Origin: Lentzea nigeriaca
Lineage (GTDB): Bacteria; Actinomycetota; Actinomycetes; Mycobacteriales; Pseudonocardiaceae
Assembly (NCBI RefSeq): GCF_016907955.1
Contig: NZ_JAFBCX010000014.1
Span: 1 to 64,000, forward strand
Length of the DNA: 64,000 nt
Reading direction: 5' to 3'
Shown here: positions 57,010 through 64,000 of the stretch, piece by piece
Position numbering within the stretch: the first letter of the stretch is position 1
How the letters are laid out: each line of letters opens with the position of its first letter
The notes under the pieces: generated by a model
What the model saw: only the letters and a program-made list of their open reading frames with translations
Databases searched by the model: none
Told to the model about the DNA's origin: nothing
Position numbers and translations under genes: made by a program

Positions 57010-57671
57010 CTCGGCGCGACCAGACGCACGCCGACCCCGCGCACCGTGTGCAGGTAGCGGGGCTGCGCGGCCCGTTCACCGAGCTTGCGGCGCAGCCACG
57101 ACAGGTGGACGTCGAGCGTCTGGTCGTCGCGGGTGGACGGCCACAGGTTCGCCAGGATCTCGGCGCGCGGAACCACCTCGCCCGATCGTGCGGCCAGATA
57201 CGAGAGCAACTCGAACTCCTTGTGCGTCAACGTGAGTTCCCGACCGTCCACAGTGGCCCTGCGTTGCTCCACGTCGATCTCGAGGCCGCCGACCACGAGC
57301 TTCTTGCTCTCGCGCGCCCTTCTGAGCACGGCCTGGAGGCGCGCGCCGAGGTGCTCGCTGGAGAACGGTTTGACGAGGTAGTCGTCCGCGCCCGCGTTGA
57401 GCAGGCGGATGATCTCCTGCTCGTCGTCGCGGGCGGTCGCGATCACCACGGGCGTGTTCGTGACGCCCCGGATCATCCGCAGGGCGTCACCGCCGTCGAG
57501 GTCGGGCAGCCCGAGGTCGAGCACCACGACGTCGTAGTTGTTGGCGGTGACTTCGCGCAGAGCCTCGATCGCGAGCGCGACACCGTGCACCATGTGGCCC
57601 TGGCCGGTGAGAGCGCGCGTGATCGCCGCTCGCACCACCGGGTCGTCCTCGACCAGCAGTACTGATGCCAT
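57006..57671 (-). CDS. OmpR/PhoB-type response regulator
   Basis: The 221-residue protein has a receiver domain with Asp9-Asp10, phospho-acceptor Asp52 (VVVLDLGLPDLDGGDALRMI), and Lys in DDYLVKPFSSEHLGAR, followed by a winged helix (LTLTHKEFELLSYLAARSGE, VHLSWLRRKLGERAAQPRYL, HTVRGVGVRLV). It is the partner of the overlapping kinase gene and probably regulates it and the divergent membrane-anchored protein. It is a classical two-component pair; the signal is unknown. Confidence 0.94.
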   Translation of the reverse strand: MASVLLVEDDPVVRAAITRALTGQGHMVHGVALAIEALREVTANNYDVVVLDLGLPDLDGGDALRMIRGVTNTPVVIATARDDEQEIIRLLNAGADDYLVKPFSSEHLGARLQAVLRRARESKKLVVGGLEIDVEQRRATVDGRELTLTHKEFELLSYLAARSGEVVPRAEILANLWPSTRDDQTLDVHLSWLRRKLGERAAQPRYLHTVRGVGVRLVAPR

Positions 57672-57696
57672 GAGCCGCTACAGGAGGGTCGTCGCA

Positions 57697-58242
57697 GTGA
57701 GACGGTCGGTCGGATACCTGGTCGCCTGGGCGTTGGTGACCACGGTCGCCATCGGCCTGTCGTGGTTCGGCCTCCGCACGGCGATGGAACCCGCGCCGGC
57801 GGCCGCTGTGGGTCCCACGACGGGGTCGGTTGTGTTGCCGCTGCCGACCGTCACGTTCTCCGTACCGGTGCCCACCACCGCGGCGAGCTCGCCGCCTGTC
57901 ACGCCCTCGTCGTCCACCAGGCCTCCTGTGGTCAGCTCGTCCGTTCCGGCTCCTCCCAGTAGTACGGATGCGCGTCCCCCCTCGGCTCAACTCCAGGAGG
58001 GGGAATGGCAGTCGGACGGCTCCTACGTCCACGCCTTCCACCTGCGGGGCGGTGACGTGGTCGTCCGCTACCGCCCGTCCGGCGTGGAAGCGCTGTCGGC
58101 CACCCCTTCCGACGGCTGGTCGGTGGCCGTGGAACAGCCGGGCGGGCCGCTGGTGGTGAACTTCCGCACCACCGAGGGGCGGTTGTCCAGGTTGGAAGCG
58201 ACCTGGTCCAACGGCCCCACGGCGCGCGTGATCGAGAAATGA
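57697..58242 (+). CDS. Membrane-anchored protein with Pro/Ser/Thr-rich linker
   Basis: The 181-residue protein begins at GTG 57697, behind an AGGAGGG site eight bases upstream; an ATG at 57670 would overlap the divergent regulator's start. It has an N-terminal membrane helix (VGYLVAWALVTTVAIGLSWF), a long low-complexity Pro/Ser/Thr/Val linker (about 45-105) and a small C-terminal globular domain (DGSYVHAFHLRGGDVVVRYR, LVVNFRTTEGRLSRLEATWS). It sits head to head with a response regulator, suggesting it is part of that cell-surface circuit. No family is recognised. Confidence 0.72.
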   Translation: MRRSVGYLVAWALVTTVAIGLSWFGLRTAMEPAPAAAVGPTTGSVVLPLPTVTFSVPVPTTAASSPPVTPSSSTRPPVVSSSVPAPPSSTDARPPSAQLQEGEWQSDGSYVHAFHLRGGDVVVRYRPSGVEALSATPSDGWSVAVEQPGGPLVVNFRTTEGRLSRLEATWSNGPTARVIEK

Positions 58243-58243
58243 C

Positions 58244-59443
58244 CTACAGGCCGATGGCCTTGGCGATCTGCGCGGGCTTGAGCACCCGCAGGATCGCCTC
58301 GAACAGGTAGTAGTCGCCGTAGGGCAGCGAGACCTCGACACCGTCCTCGGACGGGCGGTTGCGGGTGCCGCGGGCCATGATCGCTTCGGCGCGCGTCGAG
58401 TTCGTGGTGAGGCAGGTGCTCACCAGACCGTCGAGGATCTTGAGTGCGCGCTCGCGGTAACGGCCGTTGCCGGTCGCCTTGGCCAGGTCGAGCAGGCCGC
58501 ACGCCAGGATCGCGCCCGCGGACGAGTCCTTGACGTCGTTGGCGCCCAACGGAGAGCGGTAGTCCCATACCGGCACGTGGTCCGGTGTGAGAGCGCTCAA
58601 CGCGAAGTCGGCCATCTTCCGGGCCGTGTCGCGGAACTCGCGCAGGCCCGTGCGGCGGTACATCGTCGTGAAGCCGTAGATGCCCCACGACTGGCCGCGC
58701 GACCAGCACGACGTCGGGCTGTAGCCCTGCACGGTGTTCTGGCCGATCGGCGCGCCGGTGTCCGGGTTGAAGTCGAACACGTGCGGGGTCGAGCCGTCCT
58801 GCCGCAGGAAGTTCGCCTGCGTCGTTCTGGCATGGGCGATCGCGATGTCGATGAACTTGCGGTCGCCGGTCTGCTCGGTGGCGAACGCGAGCAGGTCCAG
58901 GTTCATCATCGTGTCCATGATCACGCGGCCCGCGTTGCCGGGAGTGCCGAGCTTGCCCCACGCGCGGATGAACTTGCCCGTCGGATTCCAGCGCTGGACG
59001 AGCGTGTTCGCGGCGTCGATCGCGCCGTCACGCCACTTGGTGTCGCCGGTGAGCCGGTAGGCGGTGACCCAGGACGGGTAGAAGAGGAACCCCAGGTCGT
59101 GGTCACGCGGTTCGAGCCGGCGGGGTGCCAGCCTGTCGTTCGCGGCCTCTGCCAGCGTGCGGAACTGTGCGTCGCCGCCGTCGAGGTGCGCGAGCCACAG
59201 CGTTCCCGGCCAGAAACCGCCGATCCAGCCGCCGTCGGCGACGTAGGTCCACTTCTCGAACCGGGTGATCTCCGGGAACGACGTGATGCCCGGTGCGACC
59301 GCCTTCAGTTTCGCGAGACCGTAGTCCAGCGCTCCGCGGAGTTTGGCTGGGGTGGCCGCGGCTTCCCCCGTACCGATTCCCGCTCCGGTGAGCAGGGGAG
59401 TGGCAGCGGCAGACGCCAGAAGGGTGCGTCGAGACAGATTCAC
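58244..59443 (-). CDS. GH88-type unsaturated glucuronyl hydrolase, exported
   Basis: The 399-residue protein has a twin-arginine-type signal (NLSRRTLLASAAATPLLTGA). The GH88/GH105 (alpha/alpha)6 domain includes RDHDLGFLFYPSWVTAYRLT (Asp116, the first catalytic-type Asp), VIMDTMMNLDLLAFATEQTG (Asp177) and SRGQSWGIYGFTTMYRRTGL. These enzymes hydrate unsaturated uronides left by polysaccharide lyases on glycosaminoglycans or other uronic-acid glycans. The GTG at 59443 gives the Tat signal. No lyase is nearby. A partial AGAGCGCT match within the gene is probably coincidental. Confidence 0.87.
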   Translation of the reverse strand: MNLSRRTLLASAAATPLLTGAGIGTGEAAATPAKLRGALDYGLAKLKAVAPGITSFPEITRFEKWTYVADGGWIGGFWPGTLWLAHLDGGDAQFRTLAEAANDRLAPRRLEPRDHDLGFLFYPSWVTAYRLTGDTKWRDGAIDAANTLVQRWNPTGKFIRAWGKLGTPGNAGRVIMDTMMNLDLLAFATEQTGDRKFIDIAIAHARTTQANFLRQDGSTPHVFDFNPDTGAPIGQNTVQGYSPTSCWSRGQSWGIYGFTTMYRRTGLREFRDTARKMADFALSALTPDHVPVWDYRSPLGANDVKDSSAGAILACGLLDLAKATGNGRYRERALKILDGLVSTCLTTNSTRAEAIMARGTRNRPSEDGVEVSLPYGDYYLFEAILRVLKPAQIAKAIGL

Positions 59444-59564
59444 GAGACCGTCCAGTCCCTTTCGTGTCCTTGCGCCCGGCGACACCCTGCCAGACCCGAT
59501 CAAGGCCTGTAAAGAGAAGTCAAAACGATTCTTCGTGATTCACAAGGATGAACAATTCGATAAA

Positions 59565-60560
59565 TCACTGCTGCCAGATTGCGAAGGGCACGTCGATCTC
59601 GTCGCGGCTCGTGCCGCCGTGCTCGAACTTGGCGGACGGGTCCGCGATCGGGAACCGCGGCGACGCCGCCACGGCCACGACCGGGCCCGCCTCCGGCTGC
59701 GGTAGTCCGAGATCGGCGGCGTGGTGCACGGTTGCCGTGGCGCCCAGAGTCGTTGCCACGCGGTCGAAAACGGCCTCCGTGCGGTCGGCTTTCGGGTACA
59801 GCCAGCGCATCCTGCCCGCGCCGCCCGACGGGATCACGCACTCCTCGCGCACGATCTCGTCCCAGGCCAGGACGAGCTCCGGATCCGGATCGACGGGCAC
59901 CTGGCCGTGATCCGAATGCGCCACCACGGTCCAACCCTGTGCGGCCCAACGGGACGCATGCGCGTCGAGCCGGAGCATGGCCTCGTGCACCGGTTCGTCG
60001 TAACCGTTCCGGCGCACGTGGTCGTCGACGTTCACGTACGTCCAGAGGAACCGCGCGTCGGGCAGCGCCCTGTCGAGATCGGCCACGACGTTGGCGACGA
60101 GCAGCGGCGGATCCTCCGCCTGGGCGGTGAGTTTGTGCCGAGGGGGCGCGGGTATCCGGTTGCAACCTCGCAGGAGGGCCTGGGCCCAGGTTCCTTCCAG
60201 CAGGTCGAGTTCGCGAGCGAGAACGGTGGCACCGTGCCGTTCCAGCACGGTCGGCAGGTCCGAGATCGCGGGCGCGCCGTTGATGGCGTGCACGAGACCG
60301 GATCCGTTGCGGTACACCGTTCCCGGCACGCGGTGCACGTCGGCCGGAACACCGGTCAGCGCGGTCAGCAAGGCCGTGGCCGAGGTGGACGGCACGGTGG
60401 AGGAGAGCGTGGAGAGGGAGGCCGACAGCCACGATTGTTTGGCCACGTCCGAGGACAGGCCGTCCACTGCCAGGACGATGACGCCACGATCTGCCGATGT
60501 GAGGGCGTCGTCGAGCCGGGAAGGGATCTCTGCCAAGGACATCGGGGCACTGTAACGCAT
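59565..60560 (-). CDS. Alkaline-phosphatase-superfamily phosphodiesterase/pyrophosphatase-like protein
   Basis: The 331-residue protein has GVIVLAVDGLSSDVAKQSWL with a metal-type Asp, the nucleophile region TVPSTSATALLTALTG (Ser/Thr), FLWTYVNVDDHVRRNG, and VVAHSDHGQVPV and FEHGGTSRDEIDVPFAI with His/Asp metal ligands. The pattern matches type I phosphodiesterase/nucleotide pyrophosphatases. No signal peptide is obvious, so a cytoplasmic location is assumed. ATG 60560 is preferred to 60542 on spacing. Substrate unknown. Confidence 0.78.
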   Translation of the reverse strand: MRYSAPMSLAEIPSRLDDALTSADRGVIVLAVDGLSSDVAKQSWLSASLSTLSSTVPSTSATALLTALTGVPADVHRVPGTVYRNGSGLVHAINGAPAISDLPTVLERHGATVLARELDLLEGTWAQALLRGCNRIPAPPRHKLTAQAEDPPLLVANVVADLDRALPDARFLWTYVNVDDHVRRNGYDEPVHEAMLRLDAHASRWAAQGWTVVAHSDHGQVPVDPDPELVLAWDEIVREECVIPSGGAGRMRWLYPKADRTEAVFDRVATTLGATATVHHAADLGLPQPEAGPVVAVAASPRFPIADPSAKFEHGGTSRDEIDVPFAIWQQ

Positions 60561-60651
60561 CTCATCCGGCGAAGATGCCCTGATCGGGTGCCAAGACTCC
60601 CACAATGGTGGCCGATGCGGTAAAGAACTCTTGGTAGAAGGAAGGTGGCGG

Positions 60652-61536
60652 ATGTCGGTCGGTGTTCTGGACGTCGGGTGCTTCAGCGCACACCTGGTGG
60701 TCGTGGAACGAGACCTGCTGCGTCCGCTGGTGTCCCACAAGGTCAGGCTGCGCCTGGACCGGGAGCTCGACTCGGAGGGGTTCATCAGCCGCGACGGCAT
60801 CGCATCGTTGTGCGCCGCCGTGCTGACCGCCCGCAAGAAGGCCGGTGACACGCCCTTCCTCCCGTTCGCGACGTCCTCCGTTCGTGACAGCGCGAACGTC
60901 GACGAGGTGATGCGCAAGGTGTACAGACGCACCGGCGTCGAGCTGAAAGTGTTGTCGGGCAAGGAAGAAGCACGCCTTTCGTACACGGCGGCGCGGCACT
61001 GGTTCGGCTGGAGTGCCGGTCCGATGGTCGTGCTGGACGTCGGTGGCGGCACCGTCGAGCTGGCAGTGGGTTCAGGGGCAGAACCCGAGCGCGCGGTGTC
61101 TTTGCCTTTGGGGGCAAGGACTTTGACCCGCGCCGGGCTGACCGTGCAGGACATGCGCGCCGAGGTGCAGGACCGCATCGCCGAGGCTTTCCCGCGCGAT
61201 GAGAGCGCTCGCGCCGTCGGCTGCTCGAAGGTGTTCGAGCAACTGGCCCGCCTCGCCGGCGCGCGCAGCGGAACGTACGCGCCGCGTCAGTTGCGGCTCA
61301 AGGACTTGGAGAAGTGGATTCCGCGGCTCGCGAAGCTGTCGGTGCGGGAACGGGCGGCACTGCCCGGGATTTCCCGCCACCGGGCCCAGCAGTCGTTGGC
61401 GGGCGCGGTGGTCGCGGAAGCGTTGATGCGGGTCTCCGGACACGACGTCGTGGACATCTCGCCGTGGTCCACCAAGGAAGGTCTGCTGCTCGACCTGGTG
61501 GAACGCTCGCGCGGCCGGCGAGAGTCAGCCGCCTAG
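60652..61536 (+). CDS. Ppx/GppA-family phosphatase
   Basis: The 294-residue protein belongs to the exopolyphosphatase/guanosine pentaphosphate phosphatase family: VGVLDVGCFSAHLVVVERDL, DTPFLPFATSSVRDSANVDE, SGKEEARLSYTAARHWFG and VLDVGGGTVELAVGSGAEPE (ATP/phosphate loop), SLPLGARTLTR. The first motif has Val-Gly-Cys instead of the more usual IDxGSxS, which may affect activity. It is shorter than E. coli Ppx, as in other actinomycete forms. The ATG at 60652 follows GAAGGAAGG. It may degrade polyP or pppGpp. Confidence 0.87.
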   Translation: MSVGVLDVGCFSAHLVVVERDLLRPLVSHKVRLRLDRELDSEGFISRDGIASLCAAVLTARKKAGDTPFLPFATSSVRDSANVDEVMRKVYRRTGVELKVLSGKEEARLSYTAARHWFGWSAGPMVVLDVGGGTVELAVGSGAEPERAVSLPLGARTLTRAGLTVQDMRAEVQDRIAEAFPRDESARAVGCSKVFEQLARLAGARSGTYAPRQLRLKDLEKWIPRLAKLSVRERAALPGISRHRAQQSLAGAVVAEALMRVSGHDVVDISPWSTKEGLLLDLVERSRGRRESAA

Positions 61537-61883
61537 CAGGCGCTCAGGGCCGTGACGGCGTCGTCGACGTCGTTGAACAGGAGCAGCAGCTGGTCGACGG
61601 CCGTCATTTCCAAGGGGCGCAACACAACTCTCGTGTCGCTGACGACGCCGAACTTGATGCCGAGCTCGTCGGCCTGGTGCTGGGTCTCGACCAGCGCGCG
61701 GATCCCCTCGGACCCGAAGAACCGGACCTCCCGCAGGTCGACGACCAGAGCGGGCGGCTTGCGGTCGAGCAGCTCGGCGAGCCTGTTCGACACCGGAGCG
61801 GACGACATCATGTCGATCTCGCCGGTGAGCGCGACGATCGGAATGGACTGGACGTAGGTCGTTCTCTGTCGAAGCTGGTTCAT
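61533..61883 (-). CDS. STAS-domain anti-anti-sigma-like protein
   Basis: The 116-residue protein is a complete STAS domain: IVALTGEIDMMSSAPVSNRL, PALVVDLREVRFFGSEGIRA with the phospho-acceptor Ser in GSEGI, and a C-terminal GVVSDTRVVLRPLEMTAVDQ. STAS proteins bind RsbW-type kinases and are controlled by serine phosphorylation. A HATPase and another STAS gene follow within 1.5 kb, suggesting a partner-switching module. The ATG is at 61883. Confidence 0.88.
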   Translation of the reverse strand: MNQLRQRTTYVQSIPIVALTGEIDMMSSAPVSNRLAELLDRKPPALVVDLREVRFFGSEGIRALVETQHQADELGIKFGVVSDTRVVLRPLEMTAVDQLLLLFNDVDDAVTALSAC

Positions 61884-62010
61884 TAGGACTCCCGTCCGCA
61901 CCGACCGTACGCGCCTTCGGGTGACGACCACAAGCCGGGACGGTTTTCCCCAGGCCATCGCGGGTACACGCCCAATGACCACAAATCCCCTGATAGACGA
62001 GGAGGGAACC

Positions 62011-62241
62011 GTGTCGACCACGGAAACCGGTCACGTCACAGGCACCAAGGACAAGGACTACAACATCCTCTGGTTCACCGAGGCGTGCCTCGACAACGCG
62101 CTGCGGCTGGAGACGTTCATCCAGGACGCGGAGCGCGAGGGCGACAACGAGCTCGCGGAGTTCTTCAAGAAGGCGCAGAACGACAGCCGCAAGGGCGCCG
62201 AGCAGGGCAAGCGCCTGCTGGCGTCGCGCCTGTCCGGCTGA
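62011..62241 (+). CDS. Small helical protein (76 aa), unknown family
   Basis: GTG at 62011 follows GAGGAGGGAAC and gives a 76-residue, charged, helical protein: NILWFTEACLDNALRLETFI, QDAEREGDNELAEFFKKAQN, SRKGAEQGKRLLASRLSG. The strong ribosome-binding site and composition support it as a gene. Its family is not recognised with confidence. Position between STAS and DUF6480 genes suggests stress-related expression. Confidence 0.8.
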   Translation: MSTTETGHVTGTKDKDYNILWFTEACLDNALRLETFIQDAEREGDNELAEFFKKAQNDSRKGAEQGKRLLASRLSG

Positions 62242-62245
62242 ATCG

Positions 62246-62476
62246 TCAGCTGAGCAGGAAAGCCTGGGTCAGCAGCATCGCGGCCACCAGCACGGCCAGG
62301 ACCAGGATGAGCGCGATGAGAACGCGCCCGGTGGTCGCCTTCGGCGGTGTCGGCTCGCGATGCGAAAGACCTGAGGTTTGTCCGGATTCGGGCGGGGTGT
62401 CTCCTGGTCGCACCCCGCCACCGGGCTCGAGGCCGGGCGTGCGCTGCGGATCGGGATCAGGCGGTGTGGCTGTCAT
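62246..62476 (-). CDS. DUF6480-type small membrane protein
   Basis: The 76-residue protein has a proline-rich N-terminal half (PDPDPQRTPGLEPGGGVRPG, DTPPESGQTSGLSHREPTPP) and a C-terminal transmembrane helix (VLIALILVLAVLVAAMLLTQ). This matches the DUF6480 pattern (PDPDPxxTPGLEPGGGV). The function is unknown. It is only a few bases from the previous small gene's stop, which converges on it. Confidence 0.8.
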   Translation of the reverse strand: MTATPPDPDPQRTPGLEPGGGVRPGDTPPESGQTSGLSHREPTPPKATTGRVLIALILVLAVLVAAMLLTQAFLLS

Positions 62477-62496
62477 ACGGGCTTAGATACCCGTTC

Positions 62497-62892
62497 TCAG
62501 GACTCCAACTCGGCCCACACGACTTTGCCCCGCGGATCCGGTGTCGTCCCCCAGCGCGCACTCAGCGCCTGCACGAGCTGCATCCCGCGCCCCCGCGCCG
62601 AACTCGGGTCCACCGGCCTCACCAGGGGCTGCTTCGACGACTCGTCGTGCACCTCGACCAGCATGCCGCTGTTCCTGCGACTGACGGTGAGTGTGATCAG
62701 TCCCTCACCGTGGTCGATCCCGTTCGACACGAGCTCGGTGACGACGAGCTGCGCGTCGTCGGCCAGATCCTCCGACAGCCCCCACGAGGTGGCGGCGTCG
62801 CGGACCACCTGACGTGCACGAGCGCACGATCCACCCTCGGCGGTCAAAGTCACCCGCACCTCGGCCAGTGGGTCGTTCAGCACAAGGCGCAT
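62497..62892 (-). CDS. ATP-binding protein of the RsbW/HATPase_c_2 type
   Basis: The 131-residue protein is a single GHKL ATPase domain: ARQVVRDAATSWGLSEDLAD, the N box LVVTELVSNGIDHGEGLITL, VEVHDESSKQPLVR and the G box SSARGRGMQLVQALSARWGT. Such proteins act as serine kinases that hold sigma factors or STAS partners. The C-terminal KVVWAELES is typical. It lies between two STAS genes, so a partner-switching role is likely. Confidence 0.9.
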   Translation of the reverse strand: MRLVLNDPLAEVRVTLTAEGGSCARARQVVRDAATSWGLSEDLADDAQLVVTELVSNGIDHGEGLITLTVSRRNSGMLVEVHDESSKQPLVRPVDPSSARGRGMQLVQALSARWGTTPDPRGKVVWAELES

Positions 62893-63008
62893 CGTCGCAC
62901 ATCCGGCGCGTCGTTCGGATCTTTCAGCCCCCCGGTGGTCGCATGCTTAGACGTCGTGCTGCACGATTTGGGTCGCACGAGTCGGGCGTGGCGGAAGGAA
63001 CGGCGACG

Positions 63009-63356
63009 ATGGAGCTCAACGTCGGCAGCGAGGTCCAGCGGGGATGGCGAGTGCTCGTCGTCGCAGGTGAGCTGGACATCGACACCGTCCCCGTGCTGTC
63101 GGCACGACTGGATGCGGATGTGACCGGGGCGCACGCCGTGCTCGATTTGTCCGGTTTGCAGTTCATGGACTCGACTGGGCTCGCGTTGGTGCTCGACTGG
63201 CATCGGCGGTTGGCAGAGGCTGGCGGGCAGCTGCGGATCGCCGGCACTCAGGCGCCGGTCCGGCGGTTGTTCGACCTTGCCGATGTGGCTGGGGTGCTGA
63301 GCCTGCACGAGACCGTGGACGCTGCTGTCCAGGCTCCCGTGGACTCGCCTCGCTGA
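63009..63356 (+). CDS. STAS-domain anti-anti-sigma factor-like protein
   Basis: The 115-residue STAS protein has VLVVAGELDIDTVPVLSARL, HAVLDLSGLQFMDSTGLALV with the phosphorylatable Ser in DSTGL, and GGQLRIAGTQAPVRRLFDLA. The pattern is closest to RsbV/SpoIIAA-like proteins. The ATG at 63009 is chosen at the domain start, behind GGAAGGAAC; upstream in-frame starts overlap the divergent HATPase gene. It would be a substrate of the adjacent RsbW-like kinase. Confidence 0.9.
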   Translation: MELNVGSEVQRGWRVLVVAGELDIDTVPVLSARLDADVTGAHAVLDLSGLQFMDSTGLALVLDWHRRLAEAGGQLRIAGTQAPVRRLFDLADVAGVLSLHETVDAAVQAPVDSPR

Positions 63357-63368
63357 CCTCGTCATAGC

Positions 63369-63419
63369 GTACGCGGGGAGCTTTCGTACGCTCCTGGAGT
63401 ACGAAAGCTCCCCGCGTAC
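63369..63419. terminator. Perfect 21-bp inverted repeat between convergent genes
   Basis: Arms at 63369-63389 and 63399-63419 pair without mismatch around a 9-nt loop. It is followed by TTTCGC on the plus strand. It lies between the STAS gene and the hybrid kinase gene, whose ends converge, so a bidirectional terminator is expected. The arms include GTACGCGGGGAGCTTTCG. Confidence 0.85.
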
Positions 63420-63435
63420 TTTCGCAGCAGCGGCG

Positions 63436-64000
63436 TCAGGCCTCTGCGGACACCCCCAGGTAGTAGGCGATCAGCCTGATCAGGTGCTCGGTGTCCACCG
63501 GCTTGGTCACGTAGTCGGTCGCCCCTGACGCGAGCGACTTCTCGCGGTCGCCCTTCATCGCCTTCGCGGTCACGGCGATGACGGGCAGATCGGCATACCG
63601 TTCCATCGCCCGAATGGCTGAAATGGTCGCGTTGCCGTCCAATTCCGGCATCATGATGTCCATCAGGACGATGGCGACGTCGTCGTATTGTTCGAGCGCC
63701 CGTACGCCGGTGATTCCGTTGTCGGCGTAAATGGCTTCCAGGCCGTGCAGTTCGAGCACGCTGGTCAGGGCGAAGACGTTGCGCAGGTCGTCGTCGACCA
63801 CCAGGACCTTTTCGCCGTGGAAGCGGATCGAGCCAGAGGCGGCGAGGACCGGGGCCGGGGTGACGATCGGGGTGGGCTCCGGCAGGACGACGGCGTCGCT
63901 CACGACCTTGCCCAGGGGCAGGCAGAGGGTGAAGGTCGAGCCGATGCCCGGTTCGGAGCGGACGCGCAGGGCGCCGTTGAGGAGCTGGGCCAGTTCACGG
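63436..64000 (-). CDS. Hybrid sensor histidine kinase, C-terminal part (partial, runs off the right edge)
   Basis: The minus-strand frame is open to the right edge. Its first residues, RELAQLLNGALRVRSEPGIG then STFTLCLPLG, are the end of a HATPase domain (G2 region). A linker (VVLPEPTPIVTPAPVLAASG) leads to a full receiver domain: KVLVVDDDLRNVFALTSVLE, phospho-acceptor Asp in IVLMDIMMPELDGNATISAI, and Lys in TDYVTKPVDTEHLIRLIAYY. This is the C-terminus of a hybrid kinase like those with GAF/HAMP N-terminal repeats in actinomycetes. The upstream part is outside the window. Confidence 0.87.
   Translation of the reverse strand, partial: RELAQLLNGALRVRSEPGIGSTFTLCLPLGKVVSDAVVLPEPTPIVTPAPVLAASGSIRFHGEKVLVVDDDLRNVFALTSVLELHGLEAIYADNGITGVRALEQYDDVAIVLMDIMMPELDGNATISAIRAMERYADLPVIAVTAKAMKGDREKSLASGATDYVTKPVDTEHLIRLIAYYLGVSAEA

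Noticed and set aside
58587..58600. A GTGAGAGCGCTCAAC stretch inside the GH88 gene resembling the LacI-type operator
   Set aside because: The dyad is imperfect and deep within coding sequence, while the strong palindrome at 34797-34814 is perfect and in a promoter; probably chance.

Overview
The window is high-GC actinomycete DNA, probably from the Pseudonocardiales (a Lentzea, Saccharothrix or Actinosynnema type of genome). The grounds are GTG starts and dense stop-start overlaps, a DevS/DevR (DosS/DosR) homologue pair, XRE-DUF5753 plus DUF397 regulators, DUF4360 and DUF6480 proteins, two citrate synthase genes placed head to head, Tat and Sec exported hydrolases, and a terpene operon with Crp-domain encapsulins. 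No rRNA, tRNA or CRISPR array was seen. The only mobile-element coding sequence is the tail of an IS transposase at the left edge.

The standout region is 9333-17954, seven genes on the minus strand that look like one operon. In transcription order they are: a family 2B (EshA-like, cyclic-nucleotide-binding-domain) encapsulin shell protein; a terpene synthase closely resembling the N-terminal germacradienol-forming half of geosmin synthase; a second terpene synthase resembling the C-terminal half of geosmin synthase but with degenerate metal-binding motifs; a second family 2B shell protein; a short-chain polyprenyl diphosphate synthase; IspH (HMBPP reductase); and DXS (first enzyme of the MEP pathway). 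I read it as a sesquiterpenoid nanocompartment supplied by its own precursor genes. Family 2B encapsulins paired with terpene synthases are known (EshA beside 2-methylisoborneol synthase in Streptomyces). A split, degenerate geosmin-synthase pair between two shell paralogues and fused to a MEP supply line is the part that looks unusual.

Region by region. 0-6 kb: IS transposase end, a short Acg-type nitroreductase, DevS/DevR, YceI/MarR and a GlxA-type regulator. 6-8 kb: citrate synthase facing an HTH-citrate synthase fusion, with a repeated ATGTTGAC motif between and inside them. 8-18 kb: an acyltransferase and the encapsulin-terpene operon. 18-26 kb: Gfo/Idh oxidoreductase with a heme-degrading-domain protein facing a ROK regulator, an AraC-VOC pair, a large secreted subtilisin and a methyltransferase. 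26-33 kb: intergenic hairpin repeats, a DeaD helicase, a broken metallophosphoesterase, an extradiol dioxygenase, WhiJ-type regulators, a P-loop kinase and an ornithine cyclodeaminase homologue. 33-37 kb: secreted GH16 laminarinase with CBM13 under a LacI-type operator, a secreted S1 protease and an MFS transporter. 37-47 kb: TetR with a membrane protein, a deazaflavin-dependent oxidoreductase, a LuxR regulator facing an acyl-CoA synthetase, SDR, glycosyltransferase and PaaZ. 47-64 kb: FAD-Rieske oxidoreductase facing NDH-2, a ferritin-like/SRPBCC fusion, a Tat-exported M15-like hydrolase, two DUF4360 paralogues, an OmpR-type two-component system, GH88, Ppx/GppA, a STAS/HATPase partner-switching cluster and the end of a hybrid sensor kinase.

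Function assignments rest on motifs and family resemblance read by eye. No database search was run.
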